IMG/VR virus record: IMGVR_UViG_3300025585_001486
Location: 1 to 46,242 of that record
From: a virus
Direction: 5' to 3' (one strand)
DNA: 46,242 bases
The notes under the pieces were generated by a model. It had not been told where the DNA came from and did no database searches. It worked only from the letters and a program-made list of their open reading frames with translations. Position numbers and translations under genes: made by a program. Shown here piece after piece: positions 15,123 through 22,769 of the stretch (within the stretch, counting starts at the first letter, position 1; the number at the start of each line of letters is the position of its first letter).

Positions 15123-15152
15123 GGATGGAGCGGGCGGGGGCTCGCTCCATCC
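15123..15152 (+). terminator. Perfect 10-bp intercistronic hairpin
   Basis: GGATGGAGCG at 15123-15132 pairs perfectly with CGCTCCATCC at 15143-15152 around a ten-base G-rich loop. No T tract follows. It precedes the ribosome site of the gene at 15168 by a few bases, so it could modulate its translation or act as an RNA-processing or stability element. Confidence 0.55.
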
Positions 15153-15167
15153 ATGACGGAGGACGCG

Positions 15168-15371
15168 ATGAAGGTACGAGTGAAATCAGGACGGATGGGG
15201 TACTACGGGCTGACGCGCCGGCGGGAAGGCACAGAGTTCGAGCTGGAGAAGGACAGCGACTTCAGCGAGAAATGGATGGAGCCGGTCGATGGTCCGGCGC
15301 CCGTGAAGCCGGTTGTCGAGAAGGCGAAGACCGAGACCGCGAAGCCGAGCGCCGGGAAGGCGAAAGAGTAG
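15168..15371 (+). CDS. Small conserved head-region protein
   Basis: 67 residues; start at 15168 (MKVRVKSGRMGYYG) behind GGAGGACGCG. The motif MGYYG, then EGTEFELEK and FSEKWMEPVD is a pattern I associate with small proteins encoded beside capsid genes of many tailed phages. The second half is a Lys/Pro/Ala-rich disordered tail. Probably a minor head or head-tail factor; role not established. Confidence 0.75.
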   Translation: MKVRVKSGRMGYYGLTRRREGTEFELEKDSDFSEKWMEPVDGPAPVKPVVEKAKTETAKPSAGKAKE

Positions 15372-15381
15372 GGAGGACGCT

Positions 15382-15813
15382 ATGAAGATCAAGTCACTCC
15401 TGGCGGGGCTCCTGGTGATGCTGGCGCTTGCCGGGGCGGTGGGCGCGGCGATCGAATCGACGATCACCAAGACCGTGACCGTCAACACCAACGCGGCCGA
15501 TTTTACCGTCGTGGCGACGGCCGCGAATCGCACGATTCGCGTCACGCACCTCGACGCGCAGAACGTCGGGACGGCGAACAAGGTGGCGGTGAAATTCTGC
15601 GATGGGCCGTGTGCCTCAGCCACGTCGATCATTGGGCCGTTTGAGCTATCTCCGGCCTCGGCGAGTGCGATGGGCGGGGGCTATAGCTTTGTGTGTTCGG
15701 GCCCGAATTGCGCGTGGGTGATTACGGCGGGGAACGCGCTGATCGCGCAAGTCGATACCGGCGCGACGAACAACGTGCGCGTGCATGTCACGTATCAGTA
15801 TTACCAGAGGTAA
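15382..15813 (+). CDS. Secreted beta-rich protein with signal peptide
   Basis: 143 residues, start at 15382 behind GGGAGGACGCT. It has a clear Sec signal peptide, MKIKSLLAGLLVMLALAGA, with likely cleavage after VGA near residue 22. The mature part is Thr/Val-rich beta sheet (TITKTVTVNTNAADFTVVAT) with four cysteines (FCDGPCAS and FVCSGPNCAW) that could form two disulfides in the periplasm. Ordinary virion proteins assemble in the cytoplasm, so a cleavable signal is surprising. It is the first of five signal-peptide genes here; an exported surface or superinfection role is inferred. Confidence 0.75.
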   Translation: MKIKSLLAGLLVMLALAGAVGAAIESTITKTVTVNTNAADFTVVATAANRTIRVTHLDAQNVGTANKVAVKFCDGPCASATSIIGPFELSPASASAMGGGYSFVCSGPNCAWVITAGNALIAQVDTGATNNVRVHVTYQYYQR

Positions 15814-15816
15814 CGA

Positions 15817-16905
15817 GTGACCGTGAAAGCCTGGCATCCGGCCTATATCCTGGTGGCGCTCCTGGCACTCCTGCCGATTATGGCGGCGGTGCCATTGGCG
15901 TCCAAAGTCGCCCGTGTCGCGGTGACGGCTTCCCCGCATTATGTCTACACGGTCGGGCTCTTGGTCCTGTTTTCGGCCTGGATCGGACAGCGGGACGGCT
16001 GGCTCGGGCTCTTGATGGGCTGGGTGAGCCTGTCGCTGCTGTGGACGCCAACCGTGGCGGCGTTTGAAGTGGTCGAAACACTGGTCATGTCGGTGATGGC
16101 CCTGACGATTCTGCGGGCGCTCCCTGTGCGGGGGCACGAGATTGTCGTGGGGGTGCTGGTAGCGGCCGGCCTCTTTCAAGTGCTCGACGGGTTCCAGCAA
16201 TGGCTGGGGTATGACGTCCTGTGGCACGGGTTCGCACAAATCCATCCGATTGCAGCGGTCTTCGGGACCACTGGCAACTCGAACTACTACGGGGCGTATC
16301 TGGCGATGATTGCGCCGCTCGCGCCCTGGTGGACGGTGCCGTTCTTTCTGCTGGGCATCGTGCTCTCGCATTCCCTGCTGGCCGTTGTGGCGGTGTCCGT
16401 GGGGCTGCTCTGGCGCGTACGAGAACACAAAAAATTGGTGGCGTTTGGCGTGTCGGCGGCGGTCCTGGGGGCCGTCGTGGTGATGATCTTGAAGGGGAGC
16501 ACGCCCTTCTCAGGCTTTCAGCACCGGCTGACGGTGTGGCAACTCGCCATACAGAACTTGAACCCGCTCGGATGGCTCATTGGGGCCGGTCCCGGGAATT
16601 GGCAGCTACAGATTCCCTCGCTCCAGGTGCAGCGGGGCATCTATCCCAACGAGGTGTTTTTGCAGGGGCATAACGAATGGCTCCAGCTGCTCTATGAGAA
16701 CGGGCTTGTTTCTGTCGGGCTGCTCGGGGCCTGGTTGTGGTCACAACGAACGGCCTGGGTCGGTCCCTATGGCGGGGCGGCGTTGGCGGTCGCGGTGACG
16801 AGCTTCGGGATGTTCGGGTTTCGGTTGGCGATCACAGGCTGCGTGGCATTGGTCATTCTCGGCTTGGCGACGGCGGATGAGCGATCACACGAGGAGCACG
16901 TATGA
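15817..16905 (+). CDS. O-antigen ligase/polymerase-like membrane protein (Wzy_C)
   Basis: 362 residues, GTG start behind AGAGG, about ten membrane helices. FGTTGNSNYYGAYLAMIAPL (149-168) and the large loop with R237 (FQHRLTVWQLA), GAGPGNW (256-262) and GHNEWLQLLYENGLVSVGLL (284-303) are hallmarks of the O-antigen ligase/polymerase family, with R237, H285 and E294 as likely key residues. The family joins or polymerises lipid-linked glycans on the periplasmic side of the inner membrane. In a phage this suggests seroconversion: changing host O-antigen to block adsorption. Phage D3 carrying its own Wzy is a precedent. Its stop overlaps the next start, so it is expressed with exported adhesin-like proteins. 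Confidence 0.86.
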   Translation: MTVKAWHPAYILVALLALLPIMAAVPLASKVARVAVTASPHYVYTVGLLVLFSAWIGQRDGWLGLLMGWVSLSLLWTPTVAAFEVVETLVMSVMALTILRALPVRGHEIVVGVLVAAGLFQVLDGFQQWLGYDVLWHGFAQIHPIAAVFGTTGNSNYYGAYLAMIAPLAPWWTVPFFLLGIVLSHSLLAVVAVSVGLLWRVREHKKLVAFGVSAAVLGAVVVMILKGSTPFSGFQHRLTVWQLAIQNLNPLGWLIGAGPGNWQLQIPSLQVQRGIYPNEVFLQGHNEWLQLLYENGLVSVGLLGAWLWSQRTAWVGPYGGAALAVAVTSFGMFGFRLAITGCVALVILGLATADERSHEEHV

Positions 16906-18371
16906 AACGGATTGCAGGACTATTGGCGCTCATGGTCGCGCTGGCGATCGGGCTGACGGCGCAAGCCCAATTTTTCGGTGGAAGCGGATCCGGCAGCGGG
17001 GGCGGCGGCGCGGCGAGTGCGGCCGGCTCGACCTCGGCCGTTCAAACCAATGTGAACGGGGCGCTCGCGGATAGCGGTTGTACGGCGGTGTCGGGAAGCG
17101 CCCGTATGAATTGCGTCAATGGATTGACGGCCTCATTTGCGACACTCTCCAGCGTGACGGCGACGTTGGCGAACGCAACCGGACTCCCGATTACAACCGG
17201 CGTGAGTGGCTTGGGTACTGGGGTGGCGACGATCTTAGGGACCACGCCCACCGGCACCGGCGGCTTGGTGGCGGGCAGTTCTCCGACGCTCACGACTCCG
17301 AACCTCGGCAGACCATCCTCAATTTTCCTGGTCAATGCGGCCTCGATGCCTGCCACCGGCATCACGGGCACGTTGCCCTTGGCGAACGGCGGCACGAATC
17401 AAACCTCATGGACCTCTTCGCGCTGCGTGCAAGTGAACGCGGGCGGGACGGCCTTAGAATCGGCGGCGGCGGCGTGCGGCACAGGCGGCACCGGCTCAAG
17501 TTCCACAGGGGCCTCTGGCGTGGTGCAATCGGCTGACGGCAGCGGCGGCTTTGTCAGCGCAGGGTGTACCTCACTCAACGGGCGGATCACCTGCCCTGGT
17601 GGGTTTGTCGCGGGTACATCCAGCCTGGGGGTGATGACCCTCCTGGAAGGCTCAGCGACCGGCGCGGGCGCGAACAGCGGCGAGCATAACTGCTGGATCG
17701 ACTCGACTGATTCACTCTTGCATTGCTTTGAAAACGGCGCAGCGTCACAGGCTACCTACGTCACCACGACGAACGGGGCCACGCTGGTCAATAAATCGTA
17801 CAACGTCGAAGCGACCGGCAACTATCTCACGCTGGTCAAGACGCTCTGGTTCCCGGCAGCGGGGGCGAGTGGCGCGAGTGCGGCGGCGGTGTGGGATCTT
17901 CCGGCCAGTGCGCCTGCCGTGGCCTCTGCCGTGCTGTTAACGAACACCGTCAAGGGCGTGCTGGACTTCCCGAACAATGACGATACATCTGCGCAGATTG
18001 TCCACCGGCTGTCACGGTTCTGGAACAGTGGCCCGGTTGAAGCCTTGATTTCCTGGCTGTCCACGACCACGAGTGGCAACGTGACGTGGTACTTGCAAAC
18101 GGTCTGCACGGCGGACGGCGAAACCGATGATGCCTCATTCAACGCGACGGGTGCCAACAATACGATTGTCGATGCAGCCAAAGGGACAGCCCGCCAACTG
18201 AATACGGCGACGATTGCGAGCCTGACCATGACGGGCTGCTCGCCACGGGAGAACCTGCACCTCAAGATTCGGCGGCATGCAGGCGACCCGAACGATACGC
18301 TTGCGGGCACGGCGAGCTTGTACGGGGTGGAATTGACCATCCGTGAACAGCAAACGACGGTGCCGCAATGA
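16902..18371 (+). CDS. Exported protein with tail-fibre repeats
   Basis: 489 residues, coupled to the upstream gene by ATGA. Signal peptide MKRIAGLLALMVALAIGLTA with AQA cleavage near residue 23, then a Gly/Ser linker. Residues ~45-165 contain the repeat type of many tail fibres (ATGLPITTGVSGLGTGVAT, then SPTLTTPNLGRPSS, then ITGTLPLANGGTNQTSW). The C-terminal ~200 residues are a beta-sandwich-like domain (GNYLTLVKTLWFPAAG onward). A fibre-like protein with a Sec signal is unusual. Either it is exported as a decoy or adhesin, or the signal acts after lysis or in virion maturation. Confidence 0.75.
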   Translation: MKRIAGLLALMVALAIGLTAQAQFFGGSGSGSGGGGAASAAGSTSAVQTNVNGALADSGCTAVSGSARMNCVNGLTASFATLSSVTATLANATGLPITTGVSGLGTGVATILGTTPTGTGGLVAGSSPTLTTPNLGRPSSIFLVNAASMPATGITGTLPLANGGTNQTSWTSSRCVQVNAGGTALESAAAACGTGGTGSSSTGASGVVQSADGSGGFVSAGCTSLNGRITCPGGFVAGTSSLGVMTLLEGSATGAGANSGEHNCWIDSTDSLLHCFENGAASQATYVTTTNGATLVNKSYNVEATGNYLTLVKTLWFPAAGASGASAAAVWDLPASAPAVASAVLLTNTVKGVLDFPNNDDTSAQIVHRLSRFWNSGPVEALISWLSTTTSGNVTWYLQTVCTADGETDDASFNATGANNTIVDAAKGTARQLNTATIASLTMTGCSPRENLHLKIRRHAGDPNDTLAGTASLYGVELTIREQQTTVPQ

Positions 18372-19144
18372 GAGTGCATCGTAGAGGGCGCTGGGGCGTC
18401 ATTGGGAGCCTTGCGCTCTGCCTTGTAAGTCTCGCGTCTCAGGGCTGGGCCGCATTAGCCGCAGGCACACCTGTGTCACAGGTCGGGACGGCGTTTACCC
18501 AAACAACAACCGTCTCTAGCGTGGCCGTATCCGGAAGTGACAGGGTATTGATCTGCCTCTCTGCCTGGCAATCTTCGACGGCGACACCCACTGTCAATTT
18601 TAATACGTCTGAAACGCTGACACAGATTGGCTCTACCGCGCTCTATTCCGGTATCCGTGTTGCAGCATGGTACAAGATTGCTCCCACGTCAACCACGGCG
18701 AACGTTGTATTCGATTGGGGTGGCGGGGAAGAGTCAAGGGCGTTTGCGATCTGTGTCCCGTTGACGGGGGCCGATCAAACCACGCCGACAACAGGATGGA
18801 CCTCGGCCTCTGGTACAAGTACGAGTCCATCGGTGACAGTGGCCGGTGTCGCGTCTGGTGAATATGTGTTCGATGTGATTGGGACGCACGGCAGCACGAC
18901 ATTGGCATTAGGGGCCACTGCGAGAACGCAATTGCCAGAGGGTGCGATGGCGAGTGCAGGAACCGCGTCTGGGAGCTATGAGGATAATTCGACCGGCTCC
19001 GTGGCAATGAACTGGACGGCTGATTTAGATGATTGGGTGATTGGGGCGTTTCGGGTGACTGCGGCAAGTGGGGGTGGCAGTGGGGGTGGCAGTGGGGGTG
19101 GCAGTAGTGAGACATTTGGCTTTCGCATGAGGATCATCCAATGA
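18368..19144 (+). CDS. Exported beta-sandwich protein with GGGS linker
   Basis: 258 residues, coupled by a four-base overlap. Twin basic N-terminus MRVHRRGRWGVIG and a hydrophobic stretch ending GWA (residue ~28) form a signal peptide; the RRGRW is not a canonical Tat motif. The mature part is a Thr/Ser-rich jelly-roll-like domain (AVSGSDRVLICLSAWQSST, later SGEYVFDVIGTHGST). A natural GGGSGGGSGGGS linker at residues ~235-246 joins it to a short C-terminal segment ETFGFRMRIIQ, perhaps a docking peptide. Ligand unknown; surface binding is likely. Confidence 0.72.
   Translation: MRVHRRGRWGVIGSLALCLVSLASQGWAALAAGTPVSQVGTAFTQTTTVSSVAVSGSDRVLICLSAWQSSTATPTVNFNTSETLTQIGSTALYSGIRVAAWYKIAPTSTTANVVFDWGGGEESRAFAICVPLTGADQTTPTTGWTSASGTSTSPSVTVAGVASGEYVFDVIGTHGSTTLALGATARTQLPEGAMASAGTASGSYEDNSTGSVAMNWTADLDDWVIGAFRVTAASGGGSGGGSGGGSSETFGFRMRIIQ
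19067..19102 (+). repeat. Three tandem 12-bp units encoding SGGG
   Basis: AGTGGGGGTGGC is repeated three times without change inside the gene at 18368, encoding a flexible SGGG linker. Perfect nucleotide identity implies recent slippage, and copy number may vary between isolates. Confidence 0.9.
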
Positions 19145-19983
19145 ACATCCTGAGAGGATTGGTTGTTGTGTCGGGCATCCTGCTCGGAGTCGCGCATCCC
19201 GCCACTGCGGCGGTGACGCTCCCCTTTTCCAGCACCTACGATTGCGTGGAACAGGAACAGGCGGACGGCACCTGGGTCACCTGCGACGGACTGAGCAGTT
19301 CGGGCGGGTGGACCACGAGCAACGGGGCTAAAGAGGCTATCACGTCCGCCGCGAACTATACGAGCGGGGGCGGCGGGCGTGGACAACGGCACTGGATCGG
19401 GAACGGCACAAACAACAATAGCGGCAGCGTGCATGTCGGGATCAATTCGCCTCCGCAAGTCCTGTATGTCCGCTTTTATTTTCGTTATCAGTCCGGCATT
19501 AGCATGTCGGGCGGCTCGCATAAAGTCTTGTACTTCACCGGCTCCGATTGTTCAGGGAATTCAGGGGGGTGCTATTTTGCCTTTGAAGGCACGTCTAATT
19601 TTCGCTTGACCGTGGCGGGGAGCAATTTCGACAACGGCAGTACATGGGGCTGGAACGATCTACATGGTGGGTCGAGTTCTGACGGGAACTGGCATTGGAT
19701 CGAAGTGATGGTGAATAGGACAGCAGGCACGGCAAAAGCCTGGTTTGATGGCACGCTCCGGCTTGACCAATCCAGTGTAACCTATGGCGGGAGTTCGGCA
19801 GGGTTTTCGGGGTTTGAGTTGCCGGAGAATGCCGTGGTCAGTACAGGCGGCACCGATAAATATGAGGACATTGACGACCTGGCGATCCAGACGACGGGAC
19901 CGATTGGGGCGCTGGGCGGAGCGAGTGGTAGCTCTGTCGTCATCGGAGGCGTTCAATTCACCGGCACAGTGAGGATTCAATGA
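19141..19983 (+). CDS. Exported lectin-like (concanavalin-type) protein
   Basis: 280 residues, overlapping both neighbours by four bases. Signal peptide MNILRGLVVVSGILLGVAHP with cleavage after ATA near 23. The mature domain has the strand pattern of a concanavalin A-like jelly roll: QVLYVRFYFRYQSG, HKVLYFTG, CYFAFEG, then NWHWIEVMVNRTAGTAKAWF with DGTLRLDQ and DKYEDIDDLAIQT, close to LamG and polysaccharide-lyase-like folds. Carbohydrate binding is likely, lyase activity possible, but no catalytic set is identified. Beside an O-antigen ligase-like gene, a glycan target makes sense. Confidence 0.75.
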   Translation: MNILRGLVVVSGILLGVAHPATAAVTLPFSSTYDCVEQEQADGTWVTCDGLSSSGGWTTSNGAKEAITSAANYTSGGGGRGQRHWIGNGTNNNSGSVHVGINSPPQVLYVRFYFRYQSGISMSGGSHKVLYFTGSDCSGNSGGCYFAFEGTSNFRLTVAGSNFDNGSTWGWNDLHGGSSSDGNWHWIEVMVNRTAGTAKAWFDGTLRLDQSSVTYGGSSAGFSGFELPENAVVSTGGTDKYEDIDDLAIQTTGPIGALGGASGSSVVIGGVQFTGTVRIQ

Positions 19984-20450
19984 TACAAGTATTGATTCTA
20001 CTCCTTTCACTACTCCTCTCATTTGAGGCTCATGCAGCCACCTTACTCTGGGACCAGCAAACGATTGTCAGCCCTCTGACCGTCGAGAAAAGCGCGACGG
20101 CGAGCGGGGCGTATACCACAGTCGCCACGCTTCCAACCGGCGCAACCGAATTTGTCCTGACCCCTGGGGCCTATGGCTGGTATCGGGTCCGCAATAGTGC
20201 AGGCCCGTCTAACGTGGTCCAGTTCTCACTGGATCTCTACACGGGCTTGGTGACGGATCGGCTGACGGCCTTGGAAACGCGGGTCACGGCGCTTGAATCA
20301 TTCACGCCCACGCCCATTCCTACGCCTGTTCCATCCAGCAACCTGACCGTGCGCCAGATCGACGCGGACCATATTGAAATCACCTGCAACGGCATCGGCA
20401 TCAGCACCACGGGCAGCGGAACCCGCAGACTCATGGAGTGCCGGCACTGA
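19980..20450 (+). CDS. Exported modular protein with coiled coil
   Basis: 156 residues. Signal peptide MIQVLILLLSLLLSFEAHA, cleaved after AHA. Residues ~20-85 resemble a fibronectin-like beta domain (VEKSATASGAYTTVATLPTG). A short coiled coil (VTDRLTALETRVTALES) may trimerise it, followed by a Pro/Thr linker (TPTPIPTPVPSSN) and a ~40-residue C-terminal domain with two cysteines. The domain order resembles a small trimeric fibre. It ends where the transglycosylase starts (TGATG). Confidence 0.72.
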   Translation: MIQVLILLLSLLLSFEAHAATLLWDQQTIVSPLTVEKSATASGAYTTVATLPTGATEFVLTPGAYGWYRVRNSAGPSNVVQFSLDLYTGLVTDRLTALETRVTALESFTPTPIPTPVPSSNLTVRQIDADHIEITCNGIGISTTGSGTRRLMECRH

Positions 20451-20923
20451 TGACGCGCACCGAACTGGAGCAGGTCATTCGCCAGCATCCTGACCGGGGA
20501 ACGTTGCCGGTTGAATGCGTGATGGCGTTCTGTATCGTCGAGTCCAGCTTGAATGAATGGGCCTATCGCTACGAGCCCGGCTACAAGTGGATCGTGGGGG
20601 AGACCCTGACGCCAAGCGAACGGATCGGGCAAATGATCTCCTGGGGGTTGATGCAGGTCATGGGCGGGGTGGCGCGTGAGCATGGCATGGTCGGGCCGTT
20701 TCCGCAGCTCTGTGATCCAGTGATCGGCCTCCGCTATGGGATGCTGCACCTCCGGAAGTATTGGGCGAAGTACCAGAATTGGCCGGACACCATTGCGAGC
20801 TACAACGCAGGGCATCCGGTGCGGATCGATGGGAAATACGCGAACCAACAGTACGTCGATAAAGTGCTGAAGTGGTGGAACGTGTACGAGCACCAAGTCC
20901 CGCTGAAAGAGACGGAGGCGTGA
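20450..20923 (+). CDS. Lytic transglycosylase (SLT/lysozyme-like)
   Basis: 157 residues from the ATG overlapping the previous stop; an in-frame GTG at 20438 is an alternative. The fold signatures of soluble lytic transglycosylases are present in order: catalytic E31 in FCIVESSLN, SWGLMQVM at 64-71, ASYNAG at 116-121, and GKYANQQYVDKV at the end. It cleaves peptidoglycan glycan strands. No signal peptide is seen, so it needs a holin, or acts from the virion during DNA entry. The large ejection protein at 27543 has no evident lysozyme domain, so a virion role is possible. Confidence 0.88.
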   Translation: MTRTELEQVIRQHPDRGTLPVECVMAFCIVESSLNEWAYRYEPGYKWIVGETLTPSERIGQMISWGLMQVMGGVAREHGMVGPFPQLCDPVIGLRYGMLHLRKYWAKYQNWPDTIASYNAGHPVRIDGKYANQQYVDKVLKWWNVYEHQVPLKETEA

Positions 20924-20925
20924 GG

Positions 20926-21021
20926 ATGAAACAGGGCCAATGCCCCTATTGCGGGAAGATGGTTGATCAAAAGACCGCGAGAGCACACTGGTTGCGGTGC
21001 GAGAAGAAGCTGAAACGATAA
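20926..21021 (+). CDS. 31-residue C2HC zinc finger peptide
   Basis: It starts ATG three bases after the transglycosylase stop. The sequence has CPYCGKMV, then H and C in HWLRC, which forms a classic C-x2-C-x12-H-x3-C finger, with a basic tail EKKLKR. Too short for function assignment; nucleic acid binding is plausible. Confidence 0.65.
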   Translation: MKQGQCPYCGKMVDQKTARAHWLRCEKKLKR

Positions 21022-21033
21022 GGAGTCCCAGGC

Positions 21034-21330
21034 ATGGCCGACGATGTACTGGAAGGGGGGATCGGAGATTTTAAGGCGAAGCTGCAAGGGCCGCATGTCA
21101 TTTACATTGCGCTCCTGGCGGGCTCGCTGGGCCTGACGGGGTACATGCTGTGGAACGATGTCCGGGAGAATCGTATCGTCTCCCACGATGAGCACATCAC
21201 GATTCAGCAAGGCATCGATGAGATGGTGTACGTGCAGTCGTTGACCGATGAGGAGCGGAAGAAACTCAACCTGACCATGCCGGACTCGCTCGCCAAAAAG
21301 CGCAAGTCGGCCTGGGCTACTGACCACTAA
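21034..21330 (+). CDS. Single-pass membrane protein, lysis region
   Basis: 98 residues behind AAGGAGTCCCAGGC. The cytoplasmic N-terminus (~20 residues) is followed by one membrane helix (VIYIALLAGSLGLTGYMLW) and an acidic/basic soluble tail with a DEERKKLNL segment. Its position after the transglycosylase and before other small membrane genes suggests the lysis cassette (holin or inner spanin), but topology alone cannot decide. Confidence 0.7.
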   Translation: MADDVLEGGIGDFKAKLQGPHVIYIALLAGSLGLTGYMLWNDVRENRIVSHDEHITIQQGIDEMVYVQSLTDEERKKLNLTMPDSLAKKRKSAWATDH

Positions 21331-21340
21331 GGAGGACACG

Positions 21341-21508
21341 ATGGAACTGATTTCAACCGTGCTGGATGCAGTGCAATCGCCGGCGTTCGCGGGCGTGATG
21401 GCGGGCTTGTGGGTGGTGAGCGAATCGTTGGCGGCGATCCCGTCGATCAAGGCCAATAGTGTCTTCCAGCTGGTGCAGAGTTTTCTCGAACGGTTCAAGA
21501 GAGACTAA
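21341..21508 (+). CDS. 55-residue membrane protein, holin candidate
   Basis: It follows AAGGAGGACACG. One hydrophobic helix (AFAGVMAGLWVVSESLAAI) then an amphipathic basic C-terminus (FQLVQSFLERFKRD). Small size, one membrane segment and a charged tail match small holins, and it lies between the transglycosylase and an Rz1-like lipoprotein. A minor tail-region membrane protein is the alternative. Confidence 0.62.
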   Translation: MELISTVLDAVQSPAFAGVMAGLWVVSESLAAIPSIKANSVFQLVQSFLERFKRD

Positions 21509-21511
21509 GCC

Positions 21512-21736
21512 ATGTGGTCGGAAGCGATTGGGGCGGTGGCGGAACTGTCGAAGAAGGTCTTTGACTGGGCCACGGGCGGGCGGACCAAGAGCGAGAACGT
21601 CTTACGAGAGACGGCGGATCACTGGAAGGCGGAATATGATGCGGCGATGGCACGGCGGGACTATGTGGCTGCTAATGATGCTCTGCACCATTTGCGCCGG
21701 GTGCGCGACCAAGCCCGCGCTCAGCGTGGGGCCTGA
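21512..21736 (+). CDS. Small helical protein overlapping a lipoprotein gene
   Basis: 74 residues, helical throughout (AIGAVAELSKKVFDWATGG, then NVLRETADHWKAEYDAAMAR). No membrane segment. Its last ~100 bases are shared, in another frame, with the lipoprotein at 21636, an arrangement like Rz/Rz1 spanin pairs. However, an inner spanin should carry an N-terminal membrane helix, which this lacks. Confidence 0.62.
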   Translation: MWSEAIGAVAELSKKVFDWATGGRTKSENVLRETADHWKAEYDAAMARRDYVAANDALHHLRRVRDQARAQRGA

Positions 21737-21896
21737 CGGGCGCGGGTGCCTGGTGGGCGTGGTGGATTCGACGGAAGCGGCGATTCTGCGCGCGAAGAAT
21801 CCGGCGATCCTGGCTGGTGATTTTGTAATGACCGCGTTTTGCGCCGAGTCCATCGGGGCAGACCTCCACAATGAGATTTACGAACTGACGAGGTAA
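21636..21896 (+). CDS. Lipoprotein, Rz1-like candidate
   Basis: 86 residues from ATGATG at 21636 (preceded by GGAAGGCGGAAT); a shorter form from 21663 (MWLLMMLCTICAGC) is possible. The hydrophobic segment ends ICAGC, a lipobox with an atypical Cys at -3. The mature part has VGPDGRGCLVGVVDSTEAAI. It is read in a different frame across the end of the upstream gene. Position behind the transglycosylase suggests an outer-membrane spanin, though it is not proline-rich. Confidence 0.6.
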   Translation: MMRRWHGGTMWLLMMLCTICAGCATKPALSVGPDGRGCLVGVVDSTEAAILRAKNPAILAGDFVMTAFCAESIGADLHNEIYELTR

Positions 21897-21899
21897 CGC

Positions 21900-22769
21900 A
21901 TGGCGGTTGGCACGACATACAACGCGACGATCACCCGGGACCGGCTCATTGAGATGGCGCACAGCGTCATTGGGGTGCTGGAGCCCGGGGGCACGCTCGA
22001 CGGCGATCAGTTGCAGGATGGGAAAGACCTCCTCGGGCTCATCGTGCGCGAGACGGACGCCTCGGGGAAGTGGCTGTGGACCATCGGCGCGGCCTCGCAC
22101 CTGACTTTGGCGGCGAGCACCCATCGGTACGACTCCTCGAACAATCTGCCGACGAATATCTCTGAATTGTTGACGGTGCATTATCGGGATTCCAACGGCC
22201 GCGACTGGCCGCTCGATATTCTCAAGAGCGAGCAGTACGAAGCGATCGACGAGAAAATGCAGATCGATGTGCCGAAGAGTGTCTACCTGACGGAGCATCG
22301 AGACCTGGCGAGCCGGGTGCTGTTTATCCATCCGATGCTCTCGTCGGTGGCAACCGAATCCGTGGTCACGGGGACCGATGCGAGTACCTATAAGTGCATT
22401 TACCCGCACACGGCGGCGGCGGTCACGCGGCCGATTACCGGCGCCAATTGGCGGATGGCCTGGGAGCTGGGCGGATCCAGCCCGGCGACGTGGGCGGCGG
22501 ATACGAAATATACCTGCACGCAGCAGCTCCGGATGACGTACCGGCGCCCGATCTTCGACTTTGACACGGCGAGCGATACGCCGGACTTCCCGCTCGAATG
22601 GCCGCGCACGATTCTCTATAAGCTGGCGTTTGACCTGGGCGACCTGTACGGCATTCCGATCGATGAACGGAAAGTCATGGTCGAGAAGGCGAAAGGCGCG
22701 TTCAACGATATTTTCCCGAGCGTCAAAGCCAAGAGTAAAAAAATCCATCATAACGTGAGCTACTTCTAA
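21900..22769 (+). CDS. Head-tail adaptor (P22 gp4-like)
   Basis: 289 residues, start behind GAGGTAACGC. The N-terminal ITRDRLIEMAHSVIGVLEPG, then LDGDQLQDGKDLLGLIVRET and GKWLWT, is the helical signature of P22 gp4-type adaptors that sit under the portal. It is longer than P22 gp4 (166), with an extra beta-rich middle (~95-210). The C-terminal helix ends in a basic patch KAKSKKIHH. The TAATG overlap with the gp10-like gene mirrors the tail-completion order. Confidence 0.8.
   Translation: MAVGTTYNATITRDRLIEMAHSVIGVLEPGGTLDGDQLQDGKDLLGLIVRETDASGKWLWTIGAASHLTLAASTHRYDSSNNLPTNISELLTVHYRDSNGRDWPLDILKSEQYEAIDEKMQIDVPKSVYLTEHRDLASRVLFIHPMLSSVATESVVTGTDASTYKCIYPHTAAAVTRPITGANWRMAWELGGSSPATWAADTKYTCTQQLRMTYRRPIFDFDTASDTPDFPLEWPRTILYKLAFDLGDLYGIPIDERKVMVEKAKGAFNDIFPSVKAKSKKIHHNVSYF

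Noticed and set aside
15123-15152. Full rho-independent terminator at this hairpin
   Set aside because: The stem is perfect but no U tract follows, and the next gene's ribosome site lies immediately downstream.
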